Source: Streptomyces pluripotens (GTDB lineage Bacteria > Actinomycetota > Actinomycetes > Streptomycetales > Streptomycetaceae). Taken from it: a DNA stretch of 64,000 nucleotides. Below are positions 52,160 through 61,474 of the stretch, piece after piece. The stretch covers positions 5,766,001-5,830,000 of the forward strand of contig NZ_CP021080.1 of NCBI RefSeq assembly GCF_000802245.2, written 5' to 3'. Made by a program: the position numbers and the translations under genes. A model generated the notes under the pieces. It had not been told where the DNA came from, did no database searches, and saw only the letters and a program-made list of their open reading frames with translations. Numbering within the stretch: the first letter of the stretch is position 1; each line of letters starts with the position of its first letter.

Positions 52160-53713
52160 GTGCGCAGGGTTCCACCGGAGATGTTCCGGTTCACGACGGT
52201 GGAGAGGTCCGATCTGTACGGGGCGGTGCTGGACGCCTTCGGTGCGGCGGGCGAGCACTTGGAGACGGCGCTGGGACTCGACGCGGTCCGCGAGCGGCTG
52301 CGCGGAGTGGGCTGGGCGGCGGCCGTCGAGGACGAGGACCTGCAGGAGACGCTCAGGAAGCTGGTGCAGTGGGAACTGCTGGACGTGGTGCACAACCACG
52401 CCGAGAACTACCGCACGGCCGAGGAGTACGAGCGGCGCAACCTGCAGTACTCGCTGACCCGCCGGGGTGAGGCCGCGCTCGCCGGGGTGCGGCAGGCGCT
52501 TGAGGTGCTCGCCTCGACGGGGGCGCTGCAGACGGCGGTGCTGGAAGCGATCGCGGACCGGCTGGACGAGCTGTGCCTGCTGTCGGGCGAGCCCGCCCCG
52601 GCCGACCGGCGGATCTTCAGCACGCTGCGGGAGCTGGAGGGGCATCTGGACGCCCTGGTGGAGAACACCAAGGCGTTCAACGGAGAACTGCAGCGTCTCG
52701 TGCGCGCAGAGGGCGCGGACATGGAGGTGTTCCGCGAGGTCAAGTCCGCCACCGTGGCGTATCTGCAGGAGTTCCTGGTCAACCTCGACCGGCGTGGGCA
52801 GGCGGTCGCCGCCGCCGTGGACCGGGTGGAGGAGCGGGGGGTCGCCGTGCTGCGGGAGCGAGCCCTGCGCGGGGCCGAGCTCCCGCCGGTGGCCGGCGAG
52901 GATCCTGCGGCCGGCTGGCTGGAGAGCAGACGAGCGCGTTGGGCGGGACTGCGGGCGTGGTTCCTACCGGACGACGGGGCGCGGCCCCGGATCGAGCACC
53001 TGCATGACATCGCCCGGCGGGCCATCGTCTCGCTCCTGCAGGTCTTGGAGCGGATCAACGAGTCACGGCGCCGCTCCTCCAGCGCGGTGCAGGACTTCAG
53101 AGAGCTGGCACGCTGGTTCTCGGCGGCCCCCGAGGAGGCGGACCTGCACCGGTTGTGGTCGGCGGCCTTCGGCCTCGGCCCGGCGCGCCACGCCCACCTC
53201 GCCCACTCTGACCCGGAGCTGATCCCGTCGTCCCGTTCCTGGTCCGAAGCCCCGCCCGTGGCGGTGTCCGCACTGCTGCGAACCAGCGGACGGACGGAGC
53301 GCTTCACCCGCACGGCCAGGGTGCGGGACGTCACGGCGGTCAGGGCGGAGCGCGCCGCACGAGCCCGCGCCGAGCGCGCGGAACTCGCCCGTGCCTGGCA
53401 GGTGCTGGAGGGCGATGGTCCCGTGCGCCTGTCCTCCTTCGGCGTGCTGGACCCCGCCGTGTTCGACCGGCTGCTCGACCTGCTCGGCCGGGCCCTGTCC
53501 GCCCGACCGGACGCGGGTGGGCTGCGGCGCGCGACGACAGGGGACGGCAGGGTGGAGATCGCCCTGTCGCCGCCGCCCGACGAACGCACCGCCGTACTGC
53601 GCACCGCGAAGGGCTCACTGGCCGGACCGGACTACCTCGTCCACATCACGGCGGCGGGCGGAACAGCCGCGTTCCCGGCCCGCCACACCGCGCAGCAGGA
53701 GGCGGCCGGATGA
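52160..53713 (+). CDS. jetA: Wadjet JetA-like, DUF2397 (TIGR02677) protein
   Basis: The 517-residue protein contains MFRFTTVERSDLYGAVLDAF and long helices (LREVKSATVAYLQEFL-like, RRSSSAVQDFRELARWF). It resembles the TIGR02677 family, the MukF-like kleisin analogue of Wadjet type III systems. It should bind the SMC-type ATPase and bridge its heads. Start GTG 52160 was chosen for its GGGGAGGAG site ten bases upstream; ATG 52181 is the alternative. Its stop overlaps the next gene (ATGA). Confidence 0.85.
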   Translation: MRRVPPEMFRFTTVERSDLYGAVLDAFGAAGEHLETALGLDAVRERLRGVGWAAAVEDEDLQETLRKLVQWELLDVVHNHAENYRTAEEYERRNLQYSLTRRGEAALAGVRQALEVLASTGALQTAVLEAIADRLDELCLLSGEPAPADRRIFSTLRELEGHLDALVENTKAFNGELQRLVRAEGADMEVFREVKSATVAYLQEFLVNLDRRGQAVAAAVDRVEERGVAVLRERALRGAELPPVAGEDPAAGWLESRRARWAGLRAWFLPDDGARPRIEHLHDIARRAIVSLLQVLERINESRRRSSSAVQDFRELARWFSAAPEEADLHRLWSAAFGLGPARHAHLAHSDPELIPSSRSWSEAPPVAVSALLRTSGRTERFTRTARVRDVTAVRAERAARARAERAELARAWQVLEGDGPVRLSSFGVLDPAVFDRLLDLLGRALSARPDAGGLRRATTGDGRVEIALSPPPDERTAVLRTAKGSLAGPDYLVHITAAGGTAAFPARHTAQQEAAG

Positions 53714-55092
53714 GCACCCTGGCCAACCAACTCGCGGCTGCGGAAAGGGAAGAGGTCGCGCGTGCCATCCGTCTCCTGCTGGCCCGCCCGCTACTGACCG
53801 CGGCCGCCGACCCGGCCGGCTTCGAACTGGTGCGGCGCCGGCGCGAGCCGCTGGCCCGCTGGTTCGACTACACGTGCGGCTGGAACCTGGTGGTGGAGCC
53901 CCGTCGCGGTTACGCCCGTCTCACCAAGGTCCGCGCGGACCCGGACGGCTCCCGGCCGGCCCGCCGCACGCGTTCCGGCCGGGCCCCGTTCGACCGCCGG
54001 CGCTACGTGCTGCTGTGCGTGACCGCGGCCGAGTTGCTGTCGCTGCCGATGACGACCATCGGCATGCTCGCCGATCGCGTCGTTCAGGCCACGTCGGCCG
54101 ACCGGGCGCTGGTCGCGTTCGACCCGGTCCACCAGCCGGAGCGGAGGGCGTTCGTCGACGTCCTGAAACTGCTGGAGTCGTACGACGTGCTGCGCTCAGT
54201 GGACGGGACGACCGAGGCGTACGTCGCCTCCGCGGACGCGAAGGTCCTCTACCGCGTGGAATCCACGCTGCTGATGCGGCTGCCCGCCGCGCCCGTCGGT
54301 GCCTCCCGGCTCACGGTACCCCCGGCCGAGGTGCCCGTGCGGTTCGAGGAACTCCTCACCGGTCTCGTGCGGGAGCGCCGCTACGGCGGCGCGGCCACCG
54401 ACGGGACGGCGGACGAGACGGACGGCGACACCGCTGCCACGGACGCACAACGCAATTTGAGGCTGCGCCACTCGGTGCTGCGTCGCCTCTTCGACGACCC
54501 CGTGCTCTACCGGGCGGACCTCGCCGAGGACGAGCTGGCGTACGTCACCTCCCTGAGCGGACGGCAGATCCTGCGCCGCTCGGTCGAGCAGGCCGGCTTC
54601 CTCCTGGAGGAACGAGCCGAGGGATTCCTGCTCGTGGATCCGGACGGGATCGCGACCGACGTCCGCTTCCCGGACGACACGTCCACCGCACGGGTCGCCG
54701 CCCTGCTTCTCCTGGAGCCGCTTCGCGCCGCTCCGGCCGGAATGCTCTCCGAACAACTCACCGAAGCCGGAGCGGAACTGCTGCGCCGATTCCCGCGCTG
54801 GGCCAAGGCGTACCAGTCCGAGGACGGTGCGGCCCGGCTGTCCGACGACGCCGTACGCGTCCTGTGCGACGCGGGCCTCGCCCGCGGAGTCGGGGACCGA
54901 GTCGTCGTGTGCCCGGCCGCCCACCGCTACCGCCTGACGGAGACGACGAGCGCCGGCTCGCCAGACCAGTTCGGTCCGGAAAGCCAGTCCGGTGCCGAAG
55001 ACCAGCGCAGACCGGAACGGAAGGCGCCTCGCCGCACTACGGCAGGCGCCACGGCAACCGGAGGCGTCACAGCAGAAGGAGAGCAGCAGTGA
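53710..55092 (+). CDS. jetB: Wadjet JetB-like, DUF2398 (TIGR02678) protein
   Basis: The 460-residue protein carries EEVARAIRLLLARPLLTAAA, EPLARWFDYTCGWNLVVEPR and RRYVLLCVTAAELLSLPM, typical of the TIGR02678/DUF2398 family. It is the winged-helix KITE-like partner (MukE analogue) that, with JetA, docks onto the JetC SMC dimer. Acidic residues 220-235 form a loop. ATG 53710 overlaps the JetA stop, so expression is coupled. Confidence 0.85.
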   Translation: MSTLANQLAAAEREEVARAIRLLLARPLLTAAADPAGFELVRRRREPLARWFDYTCGWNLVVEPRRGYARLTKVRADPDGSRPARRTRSGRAPFDRRRYVLLCVTAAELLSLPMTTIGMLADRVVQATSADRALVAFDPVHQPERRAFVDVLKLLESYDVLRSVDGTTEAYVASADAKVLYRVESTLLMRLPAAPVGASRLTVPPAEVPVRFEELLTGLVRERRYGGAATDGTADETDGDTAATDAQRNLRLRHSVLRRLFDDPVLYRADLAEDELAYVTSLSGRQILRRSVEQAGFLLEERAEGFLLVDPDGIATDVRFPDDTSTARVAALLLLEPLRAAPAGMLSEQLTEAGAELLRRFPRWAKAYQSEDGAARLSDDAVRVLCDAGLARGVGDRVVVCPAAHRYRLTETTSAGSPDQFGPESQSGAEDQRRPERKAPRRTTAGATATGGVTAEGEQQ

Positions 55093-58000
55093 GCGTGACG
55101 GACCTCCCCCTCCCGCGGCGGCCCGAGCCCACCGAGTCGGCCGGGACACCGACGGCGGCTGCGGGCGCCGTCCGCAGCCGCTGGCAGCCGCACCGCGCCG
55201 GCATCCTCAACGTCTGGCGCTACTACGACGAGACCTTCACCTTCCACCAGGGCCGGCTGCTGCTGCGCGGCCAGAACGGATCGGGCAAGTCCAAGGCCCT
55301 CGAACTCCTGCTGCCCTTCCTCTTCGACGCCAGCCTGCGCCCCAACCGCCTCTCCACCTTCGGCGGTTCGGAACGCACCATGCACTGGAACCTGTTGGGC
55401 GAAGGCGCCACCGGCAAGACCCGCGTCGGGTACGTGTGGATGGAGTTCCACCGCGCCGGCGACGACGGCACCGAGCGGTGGTTCGGCTGCGGGGTGCGCC
55501 TGCAGGCGAGCGTACACACCACCGGGGTGCACGCCGACTACTTCACCACTGGCTCCAGGATCTCCCGCCCCGGCGGAGTGCTCCTCGTCAATGAAGCGGG
55601 ACAGCCGCTGACCCGAGCCGCCCTCGCCGACGCCCTCCGCGACTGCGGCGACGTGCACCCCTCGGCCACCGACTACCGCACGGCCGTACGACGTGAACTC
55701 TTCGCCGGCATGGGGGAGCAGCGCTACGAGTCGCTGCTGTCCGCCCTGCTTCAGCTGCGCCAGCCCAAACTCTCCGAACGTCTCGACCCGTCCTTGCTCT
55801 CCACTCTGCTGTCCCGCGCCCTGCCCCCGTTGGGCGAGGCCGAGATCGCCGAACTCGCGGAGGGCTTCGAGCGGCTGGACCACCAGCGTGAGCACCTCAG
55901 GCGGCTCGACGACGAGGTGACGGCGGCCGGGACCGTCGCATCCCGGCAGTCCGCCTACGCGCGACGCGTCCTGCGCGCCGGTGCCGCCGCGCTCATCTCG
56001 GCAACCACCGAGATGGACAACCTCACGCGGGTCGCCCGGCAGAGCGCCAAGGAGCTGGAACAGGCACTGGCGCAACGCGAGTCGGCCCGGGCCAGCCGCC
56101 AGGAACAGGAGTCGCGCGCGCACGCCCTGGAGGCGACCGTCGAGGGCCTGCGGGAGAGCGACGCGTACAAGCAGGGGGAGGAACTCGACCGGCTCCGGCG
56201 TCGCACGGACGACGCCGCAGCCGTCGCCGGGCGGCAGCGGGCCACCGCCGAGGCCGCTCAGACCGGCGCGGAGGAGGACCAGGGCCATGCCGAGCAGGCC
56301 GCGAGGCGAGCCCGCATCCTCGACGAGCACGCGCGCGAAGCCGCCGGGGAAGCACACCGGTCGGCCCGGGCAGCGGGGATGGAGTCCATCCACCACGAGG
56401 TCCGGGCCGTTCTGGACACGGACCTTGTGGTGGCCGTCCCCGACGGCCCGGGGGGTGAGGCGGGCGGGCGCCGTCCGGAGGGCCCCAGCGCCACACGCAC
56501 CACGGGCGAGGACGGGGCCCCACAGGCCCGTAGACTGCTGCGCGGCGCGGTCACCGCCCGACGGCAGCAGCTCTCCCTGGTCACCGAGGCGATCGACCAG
56601 CACGCTCGTGCCGTACGCGACCGGGGTGCCGCCGAGGACCTGCTGGACGAGGCCCGTACCCGCCTTGCGGAGGCGATCGCCCGGCGGGACGAGACGTCCG
56701 GCGCCTGGGACGACGCCCTGGCCGCACAGGCAGAGCGGCTCATCACGTGGGCCGAGGGCTGTGCGGAACTGCGCCTGACCGATCCGGGCGACCTGGTGGC
56801 CGCAGCCGCGACCGAGGCCGAGGTGATGGCCCTGGTCGAAGCCGCCGCGCGCCCGCTGGAGCAAGAGATCTCCACGGCCGAGGCCACCGTGCGGGCCACA
56901 CGCGAGAGCCTGCGGGACGAGCGCACTCGACTCGGGGAGGACGTACGAAGGCTCAGCAGCGAGACCGACCTCCCGCCTCCACCCCCGCTCACCCGCACCA
57001 CCGCCCGCACGGCGACGGCGGGAGCACCGCTGTGGCGACTGGTCGCCTTCCGCGAAGGCGTCCCGCTTCCCGTTCAGGCCGCGGTGGAGGCGGCTCTGGA
57101 GGCCTCCGGACTCCTGGACGCCTGGGTCAGCCCCTACGACGGGATCACGCTGCCGGGCCACGACACCCGCGCCGAGGCGGCCCTGGCCACAGCCGCCCCG
57201 GGGCCCAGTCTGCTGGAGGTGCTGCGGCCCGAGGAACACATCCCCGTCCCGGCCGACACGGTGACCCGCATCCTCGCCGGTATCGCGTACGGCAGCACAC
57301 TGCCCGGCGGTCACCCGGCGGCCGTCTCCGCCGACGGCGCCTGGCGTCTCGCACTCGCCACCGGCACCTGGAACAAACCGGAACCGGCGCACATCGGCGT
57401 CCCCGCGCGACAGCGGAACCGCCGGCGCAGGATCGGTGAACTCACCGAGCGCATCCGCGAGACGAACGCCTCCCTCGCCGCGCTCGACGACCAACTGCGC
57501 GGTCTCGTCGCTCGCCGGACCCGGCTGGACGCCGACCGCGATGCCCGCCCCGACCACCGGGAACTCGACGCCCGTCGGCGCGACCGGGAGCGCGCCGAGG
57601 ACCAGGTGGCCGCTCGGGACGACGCCGTGCGCGACGCCGCCGGGCAACTGGCGTCCCGCGAGAGCGAAGTGGGGGGTGCGCTGCGCACGCTCAGCCGGCG
57701 GGCCGCGGAACACGCACTGCCCACCGACCGTGACCTGGTGCGTGAAATCTCCCTCGGCATCGACAGGTTCCGGGACACCGCCGACACTTGGGTGGACGCC
57801 CGCCTCACCGCGAACGCCGCTGCCGACCGGGCCCGGCAGACGGCCGCACAGGCGGACCGTTCGCGCCGCACCGCCGAGGAACAGACCGAGAACGCGGCCG
57901 CCGCAGCAGTGGAGGCGGCGGGCCTGCAAGCGCGCCTGCAAGCGGTGGAGGCCACCGTCGGCGAGGACTACCGGCAGGTCGTCGCACGCGTGGCTGAGGC

Positions 58001-59246
58001 GCGCGCCGGACTGCGGCGCTGCCGTGAGGAGGCCGACCGGGCAGCCGGACTCCTGCTGCGCCTGGAAGGCCGCATCGGAGGACTGCGGGCCACTAGTGGT
58101 CAGGACGCCGAACGACGGGAGCAGGCCGTCGCGACCCGGGACGGTGCGGGGCACCGGTTCCGGCACCTGTGCCTGGTCGGACTGGCCGAGGACGCTGGCA
58201 TCGCACCGGAAGCCGATGTGGGGGACGGCACCAAGGCCACCCTGGAGGCGGCTCGCGCCACCGCGGCGAAGTGGCCCGGCATCCCGCACGCGCCACGCAA
58301 CCTGGGGGACGCCGCGACCCGCCTCTCGGAAGCGGTCCACGAGGCCCGCCGGCACCTCGGCGCCCGCGCCGACCTGGACCTGGAGCCCGATGACGACATC
58401 CAGGTCTTCACCGCCACCCTGGACGGCGTACGGGTGGGGGCGACGGGCCTGCTCACCGCGCTCACCCAGGAACGCGACCGCAGCCGCGAGGACATCACCA
58501 CCGCCGAGCGGCGCCTCTTCGACCAGATCCTCACCGGCGACATCCGCCGCCACCTCGCGGCCCGCATCCGCCAGGCCGGCGAACTCGTCGACCGCATGAA
58601 CGGTCACTTGGAGCGGGTCCGTACCGCCTCCCACGTCACCGTCCGACTCGTCTGGGACGTGCGCCCGGACCTTCCGGACAGCACCCGCACCGCCCGCCAG
58701 CTGCTGCTCAAGGATCCCGGCCGGGTCACCGAGACCGACCGGGAGGCCCTGCACGCGTTCTTCCGCGCCCGGATCGATGAGGCCAAGGGCAACGACACGG
58801 CCGCGAGCTGGGAGGAACAACTCGGCGAAGTGCTCGACTACACCGCCTGGCACCGCTTCACCGTCCGCCTCGATCGTGCGGGCGGGACCGGCTGGCAGCC
58901 GCTGACCAAGAAGCTGCACGGCGCGCTCTCCGGCGGAGAGAAGGCCATCGCGCTGCACCTTCCCTTGTTCGCAGCCGTCGCAGCCCACTACGAGGCCGTG
59001 CCCCTGGCGCCCCGCCCCATCCTGCTGGACGAGGTCTTCGTCGGCGTCGACACCGTCAACCGCGGACAGGTCTTCGCCCTGCTCACCGCCCTGGATCTGG
59101 ACCTCATGGTCACCTCGGACCACGAGTGGTGCACCTACGGCGAGCTGCCTGGCATCGCCGTCCACCAGCTTCTCACCGACGGGGACGACGACGCGGTCAC
59201 CAGCGCCCGCTTCGTCTGGAACGGCACCGGGCTGGAGGCGGGATGA
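55089..59246 (+). CDS. jetC: Wadjet JetC-like SMC/MukB ATPase (TIGR02680)
   Basis: The 1385-residue protein has Walker A GQNGSGKSKALELLLPFLF near residue 61. Two long Glu/Arg/Ala-rich coiled coils (about residues 290-560 and 780-1080) are separated by a hinge-like region near 640-760. A C-terminal ABC signature LSGGEKAIALHLPLFAAVAA and Walker B RPILLDEVFVGVD complete the head. This fold extrudes DNA loops in Wadjet. GTG 55089 overlaps the JetB stop. An antisense 1412-residue frame opposite is a GC-codon artefact. Confidence 0.9.
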   Translation: MSVTDLPLPRRPEPTESAGTPTAAAGAVRSRWQPHRAGILNVWRYYDETFTFHQGRLLLRGQNGSGKSKALELLLPFLFDASLRPNRLSTFGGSERTMHWNLLGEGATGKTRVGYVWMEFHRAGDDGTERWFGCGVRLQASVHTTGVHADYFTTGSRISRPGGVLLVNEAGQPLTRAALADALRDCGDVHPSATDYRTAVRRELFAGMGEQRYESLLSALLQLRQPKLSERLDPSLLSTLLSRALPPLGEAEIAELAEGFERLDHQREHLRRLDDEVTAAGTVASRQSAYARRVLRAGAAALISATTEMDNLTRVARQSAKELEQALAQRESARASRQEQESRAHALEATVEGLRESDAYKQGEELDRLRRRTDDAAAVAGRQRATAEAAQTGAEEDQGHAEQAARRARILDEHAREAAGEAHRSARAAGMESIHHEVRAVLDTDLVVAVPDGPGGEAGGRRPEGPSATRTTGEDGAPQARRLLRGAVTARRQQLSLVTEAIDQHARAVRDRGAAEDLLDEARTRLAEAIARRDETSGAWDDALAAQAERLITWAEGCAELRLTDPGDLVAAAATEAEVMALVEAAARPLEQEISTAEATVRATRESLRDERTRLGEDVRRLSSETDLPPPPPLTRTTARTATAGAPLWRLVAFREGVPLPVQAAVEAALEASGLLDAWVSPYDGITLPGHDTRAEAALATAAPGPSLLEVLRPEEHIPVPADTVTRILAGIAYGSTLPGGHPAAVSADGAWRLALATGTWNKPEPAHIGVPARQRNRRRRIGELTERIRETNASLAALDDQLRGLVARRTRLDADRDARPDHRELDARRRDRERAEDQVAARDDAVRDAAGQLASRESEVGGALRTLSRRAAEHALPTDRDLVREISLGIDRFRDTADTWVDARLTANAAADRARQTAAQADRSRRTAEEQTENAAAAAVEAAGLQARLQAVEATVGEDYRQVVARVAEARAGLRRCREEADRAAGLLLRLEGRIGGLRATSGQDAERREQAVATRDGAGHRFRHLCLVGLAEDAGIAPEADVGDGTKATLEAARATAAKWPGIPHAPRNLGDAATRLSEAVHEARRHLGARADLDLEPDDDIQVFTATLDGVRVGATGLLTALTQERDRSREDITTAERRLFDQILTGDIRRHLAARIRQAGELVDRMNGHLERVRTASHVTVRLVWDVRPDLPDSTRTARQLLLKDPGRVTETDREALHAFFRARIDEAKGNDTAASWEEQLGEVLDYTAWHRFTVRLDRAGGTGWQPLTKKLHGALSGGEKAIALHLPLFAAVAAHYEAVPLAPRPILLDEVFVGVDTVNRGQVFALLTALDLDLMVTSDHEWCTYGELPGIAVHQLLTDGDDDAVTSARFVWNGTGLEAG

Positions 59247-60493
59247 CCCACGCGGAAACGGACCTGGGCGAACACACCCTGCGCCGCCCCGAACTCCGCC
59301 CGCTCTGGCACACGGTCCACGACCGTCTCTCCTCCGGCCGCCCCGTTACCCGGATCCGCCTCGGACCGCTGGACGAGGCCGAGCGCGAGGCCCTCGCCGA
59401 CCTCCTCGGCCTGGACCGGCTGCCGGCCCCACGCCCGTCCTTCCCCCTGGCCCAACTGGAAGAAGCCGTCACCGAACTGACCGGCCGTACGGTCCGCGAA
59501 ACCGTCACCGAGCTCGTCGGTCCCCTCGGCGACCGTGCGGGCGAACGACGCCGTCAAGAAAGGGAACGCGCAGGGGTGTGGGCCTGGCTGGCCGGCCACG
59601 ACACCGTGCGGGCTCAGCCCGCGCTCGCCGCATGGGCCTCCTCCTGTCGGGCCGTCGGCCTGGTCGGCGGTTCACCGGACCGCACCCGGGCCCAGCTCAC
59701 CGACGCGCTCACGGTGCTCGCGGAGCTGCCCGCCCAGGCCGAACCCCTGCCCGTCTTCGCCGCCCGCGTACTCAACGGTCATGCCCACGCACTCGACGAC
59801 GGCACAGCTCTGTCCACCCTCGTCCTGCGCGCTCTGGCGACCCTCTACGACACCGCCCCGCCGCAGTCCGCGGCGGACCGGCGGGCCCTGTGGACGCGCG
59901 CGGGTGTCGCCGACGACGACCTGTCCGCCACCGTTGTCGTCGGTGGCCTGCACCCAGCCGGCGACGGCACGCTCGCCCGAGTGGCCCGCGTCTGCGCCCA
60001 GGCCGGACAGGCCGCCAGCCTGACCCTCGCCCAGGTGCGGGCCCCGGGTGAGTTCGTCCTCGCCACCGAGCCCGCACCCGTCGTACACGCCGTGGAGAAC
60101 CCCAGCATCCTGGCTCTCGCCCTACGCCGTTTCGGCCGGGACTGTCCACCGCTCGTGTGCACGTCCGGTTGGCCCAACAGCGCGTCCATCCGCCTCCTGC
60201 GCCTCCTCGCGGACCGGGGGGCCACTCTCCGCTACCACGGCGACTTCGATGGTGAAGGCATTCGCATCGCTGCGTACCTGCTGGACAAGACGCAGGCCCG
60301 GCCCTGGCGCATGACGGCGGCGGACTACCGGGCCGCAGTCGCGCGGGCACCGCATGGCCCAGGGCCCGGCCGTCTCACCGACGCGCCCTGGGATCTCGAA
60401 CTGACGCGCGCCATGACGGACCACGGCATCGCCGTGGTCGAGGAGTTGGTGGCCGACATCCTCCTGGCCGACCTGGCTGACACCATGCGGTAG
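59243..60493 (+). CDS. jetD: Wadjet JetD-like Toprim nuclease, DUF2399/DUF3323 (TIGR02679)
   Basis: The 416-residue protein has an arm domain with WAWLAGHDTVRAQPALAAW and a C-terminal Toprim fold. The Glu is in VVHAVENPSILALALRRFGR and the metal-binding DxD is in RYHGDFDGEGIRIAAYLLD near residue 335. JetD cleaves closed circular plasmid DNA captured by JetC. ATG 59243 overlaps the JetC stop by four bases. It ends the operon; a convergent terminator lies at 60641-60681. Confidence 0.85.
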   Translation: MTHAETDLGEHTLRRPELRPLWHTVHDRLSSGRPVTRIRLGPLDEAEREALADLLGLDRLPAPRPSFPLAQLEEAVTELTGRTVRETVTELVGPLGDRAGERRRQERERAGVWAWLAGHDTVRAQPALAAWASSCRAVGLVGGSPDRTRAQLTDALTVLAELPAQAEPLPVFAARVLNGHAHALDDGTALSTLVLRALATLYDTAPPQSAADRRALWTRAGVADDDLSATVVVGGLHPAGDGTLARVARVCAQAGQAASLTLAQVRAPGEFVLATEPAPVVHAVENPSILALALRRFGRDCPPLVCTSGWPNSASIRLLRLLADRGATLRYHGDFDGEGIRIAAYLLDKTQARPWRMTAADYRAAVARAPHGPGPGRLTDAPWDLELTRAMTDHGIAVVEELVADILLADLADTMR

Positions 60494-60640
60494 GGCCGTG
60501 GTTCTGGCCGGCCGGCGGTACGGGCATCTGGTTGGCCCAGCCCAGCGCTGCACCGACCTGCACAGGCACCTCACGCCGGTTTCGGTGAGCTGGTGGTCCG
60601 CTGTGCGGCGGTGAGCGCCCCGCCTCACCAGGACGGGGCG

Positions 60641-60681
60641 GAGCGGCCCGGCCCGGTGCTGCCGGCCGGGACGGGCCGCTC
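60641..60681. terminator. GC-rich stem-loop between Wadjet and fasciclin genes
   Basis: Arms GAGCGGCCCG (60641-60650) and CGGGCCGCTC (60672-60681) pair fully around a 21-base loop that has its own CCGG pairs. It lies between the converging jetD and fasciclin genes and could end both transcripts. Confidence 0.6.
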
Positions 60682-60696
60682 CTGTCAGAGGGTGCG

Positions 60697-61362
60697 TCAG
60701 TTCTTGGGCATCAGCACGGTGTCGACGAGGTAGACGGTGGCGTTGGCGGTCTTCACGTTGCCGCACACGACCTTGGCCGAGTTGTTGACGCTGTAGTCGG
60801 TGCCCGAACCGGAGGTGGAGAGCTCGCCCTTCTCCAACGTCTCGTAGGAGCCGTTCTCCAGGTCCTTCGGGGTGAGCTTCTTGCCTACGACGTGGTAGGT
60901 GAGGATCTTCGTCAGCTGTGCCTTGTCATGGAGCACCTTGTCCAGCGTGGCCTTCGGGATCTTGGCGAAGGCGTCGTTGGTGGGCGCGAAGACGGTGATG
61001 TTCCGGGCGTTGTTCAGGGTGTCGACGAGGCCGGCCTTCGTGACCGCAGCGACCAGGGTGGACAGCACCGGGTTATGGGAAGCGGCCGTCGCCACCGGGT
61101 CCTGAGCCATCCCGTCGAACGAGCCCGCGCCGTTCTCGGGCACCGCGGAACAGGCGGGACCGAACGGTTGGCTCTCCATGGCGGCCTCGGATGCGCTCGC
61201 CATGCCGTCGCTGCCCGGGCTGTCATCGGACGCCGCGGCGGACGAGTCGGAGCCGGCGGCGGTGCTGTCGCCGCCGGAGCAGGCGGTCAGCGCCAGCGGC
61301 AGGACGGCCGCGGCGGCAACGGCGGCGGCGGTGCGGCGGAAACGGAATGAACGTACGGTCAT
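60697..61362 (-). CDS. Fasciclin domain lipoprotein (MPT70/83-like)
   Basis: The 221-residue protein has a Sec/lipobox leader (AAAVLPLALTAC with Cys about residue 28) and a Ser/Ala/Gly-rich linker. One fasciclin domain follows: NPVLSTLVAAVTKAGLVDTL, ITVFAPTNDAFAKIPKATLD, LTYHVVGKKLTPKDL and NATVYLVDTVLMP. It is a surface adhesin-like lipoprotein homologous to mycobacterial MPT83. In mycobacteria such genes are controlled by SigK and its anti-sigma factor. A matching anti-sigma gene is nearby. ATG 61362 follows AGGAGGAA. Confidence 0.9.
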   Translation of the reverse strand: MTVRSFRFRRTAAAVAAAAVLPLALTACSGGDSTAAGSDSSAAASDDSPGSDGMASASEAAMESQPFGPACSAVPENGAGSFDGMAQDPVATAASHNPVLSTLVAAVTKAGLVDTLNNARNITVFAPTNDAFAKIPKATLDKVLHDKAQLTKILTYHVVGKKLTPKDLENGSYETLEKGELSTSGSGTDYSVNNSAKVVCGNVKTANATVYLVDTVLMPKN

Positions 61363-61474
61363 GATTCCTCCTGTTGACATGCGCCGACGGCGGGTGCCGA
61401 CGGCGGTGCGGCGGGGGCGGAGCGGCGGCGGCCGGGGTGAGGGGGCGCGGGCGGCGATGGGCCGGGGCGCCCGG

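Noticed and set aside
54927..59165. A 1412-residue antisense frame opposite jetC
   Set aside because: It overlaps the intact jetC with strong motifs on the plus strand. High third-position GC in one frame leaves long open frames on the opposite strand, and no domain is recognisable.
53391..59246. A 1951-residue plus-strand frame starting inside jetA
   Set aside because: The part before 55089 is out of frame with jetA and jetB and has no family features. Only the part from GTG 55089 matches the SMC-like protein.
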